Below are positions 33,659 to 40,289 of a stretch of 64,000 bases of DNA, piece by piece. Below the pieces are notes generated by a model that saw only the letters and a program-made list of their open reading frames with translations, had not been told where the DNA came from and searched no databases. A program made the position numbers and the translations under genes. Within the stretch, counting starts at the first letter, position 1, and each line of letters starts with the position of its first letter. Source of the stretch: JAGQNT01 sp964426605 (GTDB lineage Bacteria > Patescibacteriota > Saccharimonadia > Saccharimonadales > UBA4665); contig CAYRQK010000002.1 in the NCBI GenBank assembly GCA_964426605.1, positions 62,001 through 126,000 on the forward strand, read 5' to 3'.

Positions 33659-33766
33659 TCAACTCGTCGGGATCCTGGCGATAGCGATCACCAAGGTGAC
33701 AATTAGCACGGCACAGACAACCGCTCTGCATGCAAAGCGAACGGATGCGATCCAGAAAGGTTCCAT
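33659..33766 (-). CDS. 35-residue single-span membrane peptide
   Basis: The peptide starts MEPFWIASVRFACR, continues as a hydrophobic helix AVVCAVLIVTLVIAIA and ends RIPTS. AGAGGGAG lies 6 nt before the ATG, and a GC-rich hairpin follows the stop after 8 bases, so a compact transcription unit is visible. Short peptides with one membrane helix and a basic flank are typical of type I toxins (TisB, Fst, Ldr) and of small membrane regulators. No antisense RNA promoter is obvious to me, so the toxin idea is only a guess. Confidence 0.5.
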   Translation of the reverse strand: MEPFWIASVRFACRAVVCAVLIVTLVIAIARIPTS

Positions 33767-33894
33767 TGGAGCTCCCTCTAAAGGATTACGCTCAACGATG
33801 ACTTTCACCGCGAGCCCTCTGGGAACGTCGTCTCGTGACCTTCCAAGCGGGCTCGCGCGGACTGCTCATAGTATTGAACATTCGTTTGCGCCGG

Positions 33895-34244
33895 TCAAGA
33901 TTCGGAGGATTCGTCAGGCACCAGCTGAGAGAAGACCTCGAGAACGAAGCGTATCGGTGACACCGCCATCCGATATGCGCGACCATTGGTACTTATGGGC
34001 TCGACTCGAATTATCCAGTCTACGATGCGGCCGGCGCGCTGGACCCTTCCGCCCCCGAAGTCCTCTGCCCGGAAGCATGCCAAACGATGCCTAGACTAAC
34101 CCTGATCTCGCGGCGTGCCTCCTCGCTCCGAACTCCTGCTGCTGTTGTAATCACAACATGTGTTGCGGCTTGGTACCGACCCCAGTTGGAGCTGGCTACC
34201 GGGCCCTTCGCGTGCCCTGTCGTCACCTGGAAGGACGTTGACAT
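33895..34244 (-). pseudogene. Probable frameshifted gene
   Basis: A frame from ATG 34244 reads MSTSFQVTTGHAKGPVASSN and stays protein-like to about 34090. A second frame then reads RAGRIVDWIIRVEPISTNG and ends FVLEVFSQLVPDESSES at 33895. The halves join if one base was lost or gained near 34085, giving about 115 residues. No family is recognised. The rest of 33767-34285 shows no other supported feature. Confidence 0.35.
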
Positions 34245-34285
34245 GGTGGATGGGTTGTCTCACAGTCATGTGCACCTAGATACAT

Positions 34286-34657
34286 ATGCACGACCGACAA
34301 CCCACACCCACCGATCCCGACTTCGAAGCGCTCAACGACAGCGAGCTTCGTGCATTGCTGGCGAAGTGCCAGGCAGAGCTGGGGAGGCGAGCCGTCGTGG
34401 CTAGCGACTTCGAGCCACCAGGAGTTGAGTACTCCGCTCACCCAACGATTTCAGATTTCTTGCCGGGCATTCGCCTTGCGTGGAGGCGCGCCAAGAAGCG
34501 CGCGGTGTCACCTTCGCTCGTGTTCCGCAATCCTTCAGACATTGACCTATACACGCGAACTGACCTCCGGGCACTTCAAGCCTTCTACCAGGACGCGGCG
34601 TCCGAAGAGCCGGACGGTAAAGTGTATATGCCCGCCAGAGTAAAGAACGATCTTTGA
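34286..34657 (+). CDS. Small unknown protein, first gene of the SIR2 operon
   Basis: The 123-residue protein starts with a Pro/Asp-rich tail, then a helix (LNDSELRALLAKCQAELGRR), and ends in a basic helical and mixed domain with YTRTDLRALQAFYQDAASEE. The C-terminal half resembles that of the small protein at 33036. Its stop codon overlaps the start of the next gene (TTGA), and that gene overlaps the SIR2 gene (ATGA), so the three are translationally coupled. A role as partner, sensor or inhibitor of the SIR2 protein is inferred from the coupling alone. Confidence 0.65.
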   Translation: MHDRQPTPTDPDFEALNDSELRALLAKCQAELGRRAVVASDFEPPGVEYSAHPTISDFLPGIRLAWRRAKKRAVSPSLVFRNPSDIDLYTRTDLRALQAFYQDAASEEPDGKVYMPARVKNDL

Positions 34658-34926
34658 GCGCATATGCAACCACTCTGACCGAGCTGGTTGCCCCGAATCT
34701 CAACCAGAGAACGATCGAGTACGAGACGCGTCCGAGTCTAATCGCTGGGTTAGGGCGCAAGCACGACACTGAGATCGACCTCGCACCCCTCAGCCTCATT
34801 CCGAAGATACTGAGTCATCGATCGCATCTGACCCAAGGAAATGACGCCAGCCAACGTGCTCGCAACGTCCTGTACCGCGACGCCGAATTTTCATATACAC
34901 AAATCTTGACAGAATTGAATCAATGA
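34654..34926 (+). CDS. Small unknown protein, second gene of the SIR2 operon
   Basis: The 90-residue protein begins at a TTG that overlaps the previous stop by 4 bases; no in-frame ATG is available nearby. It contains IEYETRPSLIAGLGRKHDTE and ends with a helix that includes RARNVLYRDAEF and YTQILTELNQ. There is no signal peptide or membrane segment, and I recognise no family. The ATGA overlap with the SIR2 gene suggests tight stoichiometry. Confidence 0.6.
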   Translation: MSAYATTLTELVAPNLNQRTIEYETRPSLIAGLGRKHDTEIDLAPLSLIPKILSHRSHLTQGNDASQRARNVLYRDAEFSYTQILTELNQ

Positions 34927-36737
34927 TAAACACCAACTATTTCGACCGACGCTCAGTCTTGAGTCTCATAATGAGTGGGTACTTCTTCAGGACCGTCAGA
35001 GAGCCCATTCCAGTTCGACTAGTTGCTACTCTGGGTCGCAGCAGACAGTGGATCGGAGCTTTTGCAATGCGCGACTCGCGGGTGATCAAGTCATACGAGC
35101 TCCTGCATGGCCACGCTCTATCCGCAACCGCCCAGCCTCTGGTCTGGGAGTTGATCAATGAGTTCAAGGACCTCAGCAGAAGCTTAGTGATAGTTGTCGG
35201 AGCCGGCGCTTCGATGGAGGTCGGGTTACCTTCGTGGACCGAGCTTGTCGACGAGATTGCCGCGGCGTTTGTGCCCGCTTCCATGCAAGAGTCGTTAAAG
35301 GTCCTGACCAATGAAAATGTCCAGCGCCGTGGCCTAATGACTGTTGCCTTGGCAGGCGAAGACGCTAGCGGAGTTGGCGAAGAAGAGATGGTTCGACACG
35401 CACTTTATCGGGGTGGCAGACAGCCCCGGCCAGGGCCGCTTGTGAACGCAATAACGCGACTGGTTCAGGTAGTCAAGCAGCCAACTCGAATCATTACAAC
35501 CAACTACGATACCCTTCTTGAAGAGGCTCTCTCGCGAAGAACAGGACAGCCGGTCAGGTCATACTCACTTGACGGAAATGACCATAAGCCAGAGAGATCT
35601 TACAAGGCGTGGGCAAAGCTTACTGACACTGCTCGATTTCACAGCGTACTTCACGTTCATGGCCGAGTCGCTTCACCATCGACAAAGCTTACTTACGGTC
35701 CGATAATTCTCACGGAAGCGGACTACCTTACAAATGGCCGTCGCGTCGTTGACGCACTCGCCGCGGAGATTCAAGACTCTTTGACAATCTTCGTGGGGCT
35801 CAGCATGACGGACATAAACCTACTCGGTGCCGCACGGCGAGTAAGTGGGAAGACTGCGAAAGGGACGAAGATGTTCGCTCTATCGACTCCGACGATCGAC
35901 CATCCGAACCTGACTAGGCAACAATGCGCTGAAACAGCGGCAGCTGTCGCTCGGTGCCTGGAATTGGAATATGGGATCCAGCCGATCCTACTCAAGACCT
36001 ATGCTCAAGTAGTTCAGTTAGTCTCTGACCTTAGCTTGGCGTATACCAGCCCGAAACGATTCGTTCAAGGCGGCCAGAGCTCTCTCCGTTATGGTTCGCG
36101 ATTTTGTGGTTATATAACTCAAATCTACGACGGCTTGGCCGTCGATAAGGCCACTGGGAGGCCTTCACCGAAGAAGGTGGGGGGGTTGAGTCGGGAGTTC
36201 CATCTTCGATTTTCGAACGAGATCACACCGCTCTTGAACGAGTTCAGAAGCCGGTACCGGGGCGAGGTTATACCTGATGAAAACTTCGGGTGTTTCCTTT
36301 GGCTGAGAGACTACCTCGATACCGTTGGTGATTCGTTTGGATTGCGCCTGATATTGAATACATCCTATACGCACTTCACAGCCCGCACTGGGGAGCGAGT
36401 TGAGCCAGTGACCGCGACGAGCCCTTACGCGGCAGTCCAAGCAGTACATCGAGGCCAATTCGCGTCGATGGTCGTGCGCGGCGATCCAGGCAGATCGCAG
36501 ACCTGGAAATCCAGCTTCGCCTGGCCATTGCAGGCGACCGGTACTTCAGTGAGGCGTAAGGTCAGCGGTGACTTTCTCGATCAGTTGACAATCGGCTCAA
36601 TATCCCTAAACTCTAGCGCTCCTCGCGACCCTCGCGATGAAGACGGGAGACGCTCGATTATTGGATGTCTCACCGAGGAAGAACAAAGCCGAATCGCTGG
36701 TGCGCTAGTTAACGTCGTGAAGGACTTGCTAAGTTAA
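34923..36737 (+). CDS. SIR2-domain protein (SIR2_2-like), probable NAD-consuming effector
   Basis: The 604-residue protein has a SIR2 fold at about residues 85-370: LVIVVGAGASMEVGLPSW binds NAD, RIITTNYDTLLEEAL holds the catalytic Asn and Asp, VLHVHGRV holds the catalytic His, and FVGLSMTDINLL closes the site. All key residues are kept. The C-terminal 200 residues include a region with SSFAWPLQATG and LTIGSISLNSS, which looks like the end of a GAF-like sensor domain. SIR2 proteins of this group are NADases in several anti-phage systems (Thoeris, DSR, SIR2-pAgo). Small coupled partners and location in a decaying island fit a defence role, but this is inference. A fragment of a second copy lies at 31044. 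Confidence 0.85.
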   Translation: MINTNYFDRRSVLSLIMSGYFFRTVREPIPVRLVATLGRSRQWIGAFAMRDSRVIKSYELLHGHALSATAQPLVWELINEFKDLSRSLVIVVGAGASMEVGLPSWTELVDEIAAAFVPASMQESLKVLTNENVQRRGLMTVALAGEDASGVGEEEMVRHALYRGGRQPRPGPLVNAITRLVQVVKQPTRIITTNYDTLLEEALSRRTGQPVRSYSLDGNDHKPERSYKAWAKLTDTARFHSVLHVHGRVASPSTKLTYGPIILTEADYLTNGRRVVDALAAEIQDSLTIFVGLSMTDINLLGAARRVSGKTAKGTKMFALSTPTIDHPNLTRQQCAETAAAVARCLELEYGIQPILLKTYAQVVQLVSDLSLAYTSPKRFVQGGQSSLRYGSRFCGYITQIYDGLAVDKATGRPSPKKVGGLSREFHLRFSNEITPLLNEFRSRYRGEVIPDENFGCFLWLRDYLDTVGDSFGLRLILNTSYTHFTARTGERVEPVTATSPYAAVQAVHRGQFASMVVRGDPGRSQTWKSSFAWPLQATGTSVRRKVSGDFLDQLTIGSISLNSSAPRDPRDEDGRRSIIGCLTEEEQSRIAGALVNVVKDLLS

Positions 36738-37072
36738 CTCTGCTTCGTTTTCGGCCGATAGAATCGATTGGCATCGACTTGCAATGGTCCCCCGGGACCT
36801 AGGAGGACGTCGCCGGCGACCGTCTTCTTGACGACCACTCTTGCCAAGACAGGCAAAGACGGCGGGTCGATCACTCGATCCCTGTTGCTGCGTATCGGCT
36901 GCTGGCTCCGGTCTTTCGCCATCGCTTCAGAACCCCCTAGCCTGCGGGAGGAATTTTCCCGCGCGCCGGCTCGAAGCTCGCCTAGAACCACGGAGCCGCA
37001 GGCCCGACAGATCTCTGTCCGGTCCTGCGGCTGGTTGGCTTGTTCTGGTGTGGGGTGTTCGGGTGTACGCAT
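36734..37072 (-). CDS. Small protein sharing its N-terminus with the 33036 protein
   Basis: The first 27 residues match the 33036 protein (MRTPEHPTPEQANQP, then CRACGS), but the remainder is unrelated: a Ser/Arg-rich linker, then VLARVVVKKTVAGDVLLGPG. A shorter version starting MAKDRSQQPIRSNRD at 36922, with GGGGG 11 nt before it, is equally possible; in that case the shared part is a duplicated leader. It converges on the SIR2 gene with a 4-base overlap. Function unknown. Confidence 0.45.
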   Translation of the reverse strand: MRTPEHPTPEQANQPQDRTEICRACGSVVLGELRAGARENSSRRLGGSEAMAKDRSQQPIRSNRDRVIDPPSLPVLARVVVKKTVAGDVLLGPGGPLQVDANRFYRPKTKQS

Positions 37073-37099
37073 ACGTTGAGTTGTTTAGTACAGTTTGCA
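36988..37099. repeat. Island direct repeat, copy 2
   Basis: This is the second copy of the repeat at 33319-33426, with one extra T near its outer end. It lies about 340 bases after the SIR2 stop. In the left half of the island the equivalent spacing between the SIR2 3' copy and the repeat is about 2.2 kb, so 1.9 kb of other genes entered or left between the two. Confidence 0.9.
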
Positions 37100-37260
37100 C
37101 TTTCTGTCCGATCACGTCAACTCCGATCCGGTCGGCAGTAGGACGGCCCAGGGATCGCAGTGAAGTCAGAGCCGCTTTCAGCGGAGCGACCTCGTGAACC
37201 CGCGTGCCTGAGCATGTATCTATGTTAGTTACAGCAGTGTCATTTATCGGTAGCCACGCC

Positions 37261-37503
37261 ATGGCTGTCCGTATCACCGCAATCCGCCTCTCCGGAGGTA
37301 CCAGCCACCAGCACATCACGCACGTCTGGTGGAATAACCCGGGAACCGGGCAGACCGACGACAACACCCGCGCCGCGAGCGGAATGCAGAACTCCACAGT
37401 TGAGCACGTGCCCCGACATGGCACACGGGAAGGGCTTACAGTGATGTCCAGAGAATACAGCGCGGCGAAGAGACAGAGAGGTCAACAACCAGACCAATCG
37501 TGA
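37261..37503 (+). CDS. DUF3892-like protein, C-terminus altered
   Basis: The start MAVRITAIRLSGGTSHQHIT followed by HVWWNNPGTGQTDDNTRA is the typical DUF3892 signature. After that the family normally continues with a WIE...AYV block and a Trp-Thr-Asp ending, but here the sequence becomes unrelated (SGMQNSTVEHVPRHGTREG). A frameshift or recombination probably replaced the second half. DUF3892 proteins have no established function. The longer frame from 37204 adds no homology. Confidence 0.6.
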   Translation: MAVRITAIRLSGGTSHQHITHVWWNNPGTGQTDDNTRAASGMQNSTVEHVPRHGTREGLTVMSREYSAAKRQRGQQPDQS

Positions 37504-37535
37504 GTAAAATCCTGCGGGTATTTTAATGCCTTAAC

Positions 37536-37791
37536 TAGTTGACAATCGTAATGACAATCAGGCCAGATACATTCAACAAGATCAAGACAACGCCGGAGAT
37601 GCTTACTCTTAACGGACGGCATCGATGGAACCAGCGCGTCCGCTTCAATTTGGCATAGCCGAAGATCAGTGCGACCCCTACAAGGGTTGTGGTTACGCCT
37701 GGATACCGTCCACGAGATCACGAATATCATTGAACTGATTGAATGCAATCACGGTAATGAAGAAACTTGGAAGGGATGCTACCTCAGTTAG
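37536..37791 (-). pseudogene. Frameshifted two-span membrane protein
   Basis: One frame reads LTEVASLPSFFITVIAFNQF and ends at DLVDGIQA; another frame directly continues GVTTTLVGVALIFGYAKLKR and ends with a hydrophobic segment (ISGVVLILLNVSGLIVITIVN, last residues before a TAG at 37536). Joined by a one-base shift near 37690 they give a small protein with two or three membrane helices. It begins at the stop codon of the preceding minus-strand gene, suggesting a former operon. Confidence 0.45.
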
Positions 37792-38036
37792 GCTGCCGGC
37801 GTGCTGAATATTGAAGCATCATGTCCGGCCGCGCCGTTACAACGAATCCTAAGGGAGTTCACAGACCCGTCAAGGCGACGATATATAACGTCGAGGTCAC
37901 CGCCATACAGCATGGGTTGAAATTCGAGCCGAACACCAAATATGTCTTCGAGTTGCTCGGCGTCGACCCGCTGTATAATTCGTGAGGCCTGCCCGATCTT
38001 CTTAAAGGTGCGCCTCACGCCGGCGACCCCTTTCAT
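37788..38036 (-). CDS. Small basic protein, or frameshifted end of the L30-like gene
   Basis: The 82-residue frame starts MKGVAGVRRTFKKIGQASRI and continues with EDIFGVRLEFQPMLYGGDLD. It overlaps the end of the L30-like gene by 35 bases in another frame. It may be a separate overlapping gene or the original C-terminus of that gene cut off by a frameshift near 38030. The overlapping region reads sensibly in both frames, so I cannot decide. No family is recognised. Confidence 0.5.
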   Translation of the reverse strand: MKGVAGVRRTFKKIGQASRIIQRVDAEQLEDIFGVRLEFQPMLYGGDLDVIYRRLDGSVNSLRIRCNGAAGHDASIFSTPAA

Positions 38037-38748
38037 TGTAATGCACCGAGAGCCTGCAATCCGACTTAACGGTCGGTTCTGCAAAGTGGGCCTTGACATT
38101 ATGGATAGTACCCACATTGGAAATGTCGGTAACGACGCTGACTTCCGCGCATTCCCGGTCCATGTCATAGAACCGTGCAAAGGGAGCCTGCCATAGAACC
38201 GTAAGAAAGATCGTTTGTTCAGAGACTCGCCCGATACTCCGACAAGGAAACACAGCTCGCTGAACCAGATCGACATCAACCCCATCCATCAATTGGGGAA
38301 AACGGCCCTCTCGCAGACCGCCGCCACTGGCGGATCGCGGCGTGGACAGCACAGCTTCCGTCGAAGCAATGTCTACTTCAAAACCACAGTTCTGAAGCCG
38401 CAGTAATATATCAGCGAAGGTCGCGCGAGTACTCATGTAAACTGCGAGCGTGCTAGGTTCGTATTGATAGCCCATATACTCGCCGTTAATACTTCTCCAG
38501 GTCTCACCTGGGCGAGAGTTTGTTCCATATTCGGTTGTTTCGTACGTATAGTCTATGCCTTGTTTATATATCGGTTCATCAAGAAATACAACCCCAATTA
38601 GATGCCGCACGGCGCGGACATAACCGAGATTTATCGGCGTCCTCCAGCGAAGCGACATCGAGCCCATACGCCTCAGACCAAGGCTCCTGAGCGTTGCTTT
38701 TTCTTTGAGAGTCGTACCACTGATGCCCCTCAACTGAACAACGACCAT
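38002..38748 (-). CDS. Protein with ribosomal protein L30-like N-terminal domain
   Basis: Residues 1-57 follow the bacterial L30 (RpmD) pattern: a first strand MVVVQLRGISG, then KEKATLRSLGLRRMGS, then TPINLGYVRAVRHLIGV. The KATL, LGLRR, TP and VRHL positions match L30 of actinobacteria and enterobacteria. The next 190 residues are not L30: they include YKQGIDYTYETTEYGTNSRP, YQYEPSTLAVYMSTRATFAD and a Gly-rich part. I set the start at ATG 38748, which begins the L30 homology and has GGAG 3 nt before it; an open frame extends upstream. L30 is reported missing from CPR ribosomes, so this could be a foreign gene, a regulator using an L30 fold, or a ribosome-targeting protein. Confidence 0.6.
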   Translation of the reverse strand: MVVVQLRGISGTTLKEKATLRSLGLRRMGSMSLRWRTPINLGYVRAVRHLIGVVFLDEPIYKQGIDYTYETTEYGTNSRPGETWRSINGEYMGYQYEPSTLAVYMSTRATFADILLRLQNCGFEVDIASTEAVLSTPRSASGGGLREGRFPQLMDGVDVDLVQRAVFPCRSIGRVSEQTIFLTVLWQAPFARFYDMDRECAEVSVVTDISNVGTIHNVKAHFAEPTVKSDCRLSVHYNERGRRREAHL

Positions 38749-39007
38749 GTCTCCAGCGCGGCCATGACACTTGTCTATCGAGGTCGTCTTCTGACCCGTT
38801 TCAGGGAGAGCGGCGCACGGATCGAAGTCACCGCGTAGCACCTTAAGCACGTCTTCCAGACCCTCGAAGTCGACGCCATCCCCGAAGACGGCACCAACAT
38901 CGCAGCGATCACCGGCGCGACGATGACTGGGCCGGTCGGGGCCGTAATCGGGCACAAAGAAAGAACCCCCGGAGAACTTTCGCTCACCGAGGGTTCCAAC
39001 CTGACTC
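38749..39007. other. Intergenic stretch with an imperfect hairpin
   Basis: An open frame upstream of the L30-like gene on the minus strand (DFEGLEDVLKVLRGDFDPC) looks weakly coding but has no clear start. GAACCCCCGG at 38963-38972 and CCGAGGGTTC at 38987-38996 form a 10-bp stem with one mismatch. I see no complete gene here. Confidence 0.4.
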
Positions 39008-39029
39008 ATTTGGCGGAGAGAGGGATTCG
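39008..39029. repeat. Partial copy of the tRNA-Ser 3' end (att-like)
   Basis: ATTTGGCGGAGAGAGGGATT and two following bases repeat 39179-39202, which is the CCA end, acceptor and T-arm of tRNA-Ser(CGA), with a 2-base deletion. Such partial tRNA copies mark att sites of elements that integrate into tRNA genes. The 150 bases between the copies contain a GTTTGCC/GGCAAAC hairpin, an inverted AGGGATTCG/CGAATCCCT pair and the tRNA terminator. No integrase is visible, and a matching site at the far left of the island was not found. Confidence 0.55.
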
Positions 39030-39156
39030 CCTTGCAGGCCGAGCGCAACATGCGCTGGCTACTGCAACCGGTCTCCCGGGGTCGACCGGCTTCGGGGCGG
39101 GGTTTGCCACTGGCAAACCCGTTCGAATCCCTCCTCGTCTACAACCAAATACAAAA

Positions 39157-39172
39157 CCCACCTTTCGGTGGG
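39157..39172 (-). terminator. Terminator of tRNA-Ser(CGA)
   Basis: CCCACC and GGTGGG pair around a 4-base loop. On the minus strand the stem is followed by TTTTGTATTT, 10 bases after the tRNA 3' end. Confidence 0.85.
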
Positions 39173-39181
39173 CTCTATATT

Positions 39182-39271
39182 TGGCGGAGAGAGAGGGATT
39201 CGAACCCTCGGAACCGTTGCCGGCTCACTGCTTTTCGAGAGCAGCACCTTCAACCACTCGGTCATCTCTCC
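39182..39271 (-). tRNA. tRNA-Ser(CGA)
   Basis: The acceptor arms GGAGAGA/TCTCTCC, the T-arm with GGTTCGAATCC, an encoded CCA and a long variable arm give a complete serine tRNA. The anticodon loop CTCGAAA gives CGA, reading UCG. It carries the 3' sequence that is partly duplicated at 39008. Confidence 0.95.
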
Positions 39272-39303
39272 AGCTCGCTCATATTGTAACCTACCTCTGT
39301 TAT

Positions 39304-39579
39304 TTACCAAAACAGATTGAGAAGTGTCCACGAGAGGACCACCACGCCAAGGCTGCGCCGAAAGTAACTTACACCCCAGCCCACCTCTAATACTGCCCAG
39401 ACAATCAGAGCAATCGTTCCGGCACCCCTGAGCACCAGAGAGAGTACATGGGCTCCGACAAGCCAGTTAAGTACAGTACAGATCGCCCAGATGCCGATCG
39501 GCACGTTTGGCGCTTGCCCGAGTACCACCTTGCCGTGCCGATCGGTGAAAAATTTTTGCATTATTCTAGTGGGAGTCAT
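39304..39579 (-). CDS. Small membrane protein, 91 aa
   Basis: Two or three hydrophobic segments follow a polar N-terminus that includes FTDRHGKVVLGQAPNVP. The sequence VPIGIWAICTVLNWLVGAHV begins the first helix. An ATG at 39561 (MQKFF) is an alternative start. Function unknown; the polar motif before the first helix suggests a conserved family I cannot name. Confidence 0.65.
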   Translation of the reverse strand: MTPTRIMQKFFTDRHGKVVLGQAPNVPIGIWAICTVLNWLVGAHVLSLVLRGAGTIALIVWAVLEVGWGVSYFRRSLGVVVLSWTLLNLFW

Positions 39580-39636
39580 CAGCTCAGTCTAGTATTATCC
39601 ATCATCTTATGCTAGAATTACCCCTGTTGTATCATG

Positions 39637-39713
39637 CACCCGTAGCTCAGCTGGATAGAGCGTTGGCTTGCGGAGCCAAAGGTCGCAGGTTCGAATCTTG
39701 CCGGGTGCACCAC
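39637..39713 (+). tRNA. tRNA-Arg(GCG)
   Basis: The cloverleaf is complete: GCACCCG pairs with CGGGTGC, the D-arm shows AGCTCAGCTGGATAGAGC, and CCA is encoded. The anticodon stem TTGGC/GCCAA encloses TTGCGGA, so the anticodon is GCG for codon CGC. Bacteria normally read CGC with an ACG tRNA modified to inosine, so GCG is unusual. Confidence 0.93.
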
Positions 39714-39750
39714 ATAAAGAGTCCGTCTTATGACGGGCTTTTTATGTGGC
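39712..39750 (+). terminator. Terminator of tRNA-Arg
   Basis: CCACATAAA at one side and TTTATGTGG at the other extend an inner CCGTC-TTAT-GACGG stem. The right side carries TTTTT. It can end both the tRNA and the converging HIT gene. Confidence 0.85.
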
Positions 39751-39751
39751 A

Positions 39752-40183
39752 TCAAATATTCCAGACAAAATAGGGCTTCTCGGAATAGATACTGAGGTGC
39801 GGCGAAACATCGTTGACCCTGATGAGATGTGTATGCTGATGCGGCACACTACGTGAACCGTTGGTTTTGCTGCGCCAATACACGCTGTAGCCAGCTGATT
39901 CATACTCGGCCATCAGCTGCATCGCTTCGATTTTTTCGGCATCGCTTAACTCACCCAGGCTCTCCACGTGGCGCTTGGGTACCATGAGTAAGTGCTCGAT
40001 AACACCATGATTGTCCCAATACTCATACGGAAATTTATTGGCCATAACCCGCAGGCTTGCAGTCTCTTTGTAGATACGTCGATCGTCGAGGTCGCAAAAC
40101 GGGCAGGCGAGTTCTGCTGCCTGGTATTGGTGTCGTGACTCTTTTGGATTGTAGGCTTTTGTTGTTTTGCGCGACCGGTACAT
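39752..40183 (-). CDS. HIT family protein (Ap4A hydrolase-like)
   Basis: The 143-residue protein has a CPFCDL pair near residue 30, the LLMVPKRHVESLGELS block and the complete histidine triad VPHQHTHLIRV near residue 117. It probably hydrolyses dinucleoside polyphosphates or similar nucleotide conjugates. I chose the ATG at 40183, preceded by CTGGAGG; the longer frame upstream is not conserved. This is the second HIT gene in the window, and unlike the one at 28474 its triad is intact. Confidence 0.85.
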   Translation of the reverse strand: MYRSRKTTKAYNPKESRHQYQAAELACPFCDLDDRRIYKETASLRVMANKFPYEYWDNHGVIEHLLMVPKRHVESLGELSDAEKIEAMQLMAEYESAGYSVYWRSKTNGSRSVPHQHTHLIRVNDVSPHLSIYSEKPYFVWNI

Positions 40184-40289
40184 TTGCCTCCAGTGTACCG
40201 CGGGCACGAGCAAAAAGCACGCGGTGTAAAATATTTCGCAGTAGTGTTGTAAAAAATAGGCCATAGTTACTTGCATAAGGAGGGAAGAG

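Noticed and set aside
33696..34094. 132-codon plus-strand frame
   Set aside because: It is rich in Arg, Ser and Pro in the manner of a shadow frame and is antisense to the better 33659 and 33895 minus-strand frames.
37073..37230. Minus-strand segment TRVHEVAPLKAALTSL resembling the C-terminus of dihydropteroate synthase
   Set aside because: Only about 15 residues fit, no other part of the enzyme is present, and the frame runs into the repeat. It could be a tiny gene fragment, but the evidence is too thin for a feature.
39030..39150. tRNA-like or tmRNA-like sequence with CGTTCGAATCCC
   Set aside because: The bases around the TTCGAAT do not form a T-stem, and no matching acceptor strand exists at the 5' side. 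No tmRNA tag frame was found.
38923..39390. Open frame reading LAEREGFEPSEP on the plus strand
   Set aside because: This is the well-known spurious translation of the antisense of a tRNA-Ser gene.
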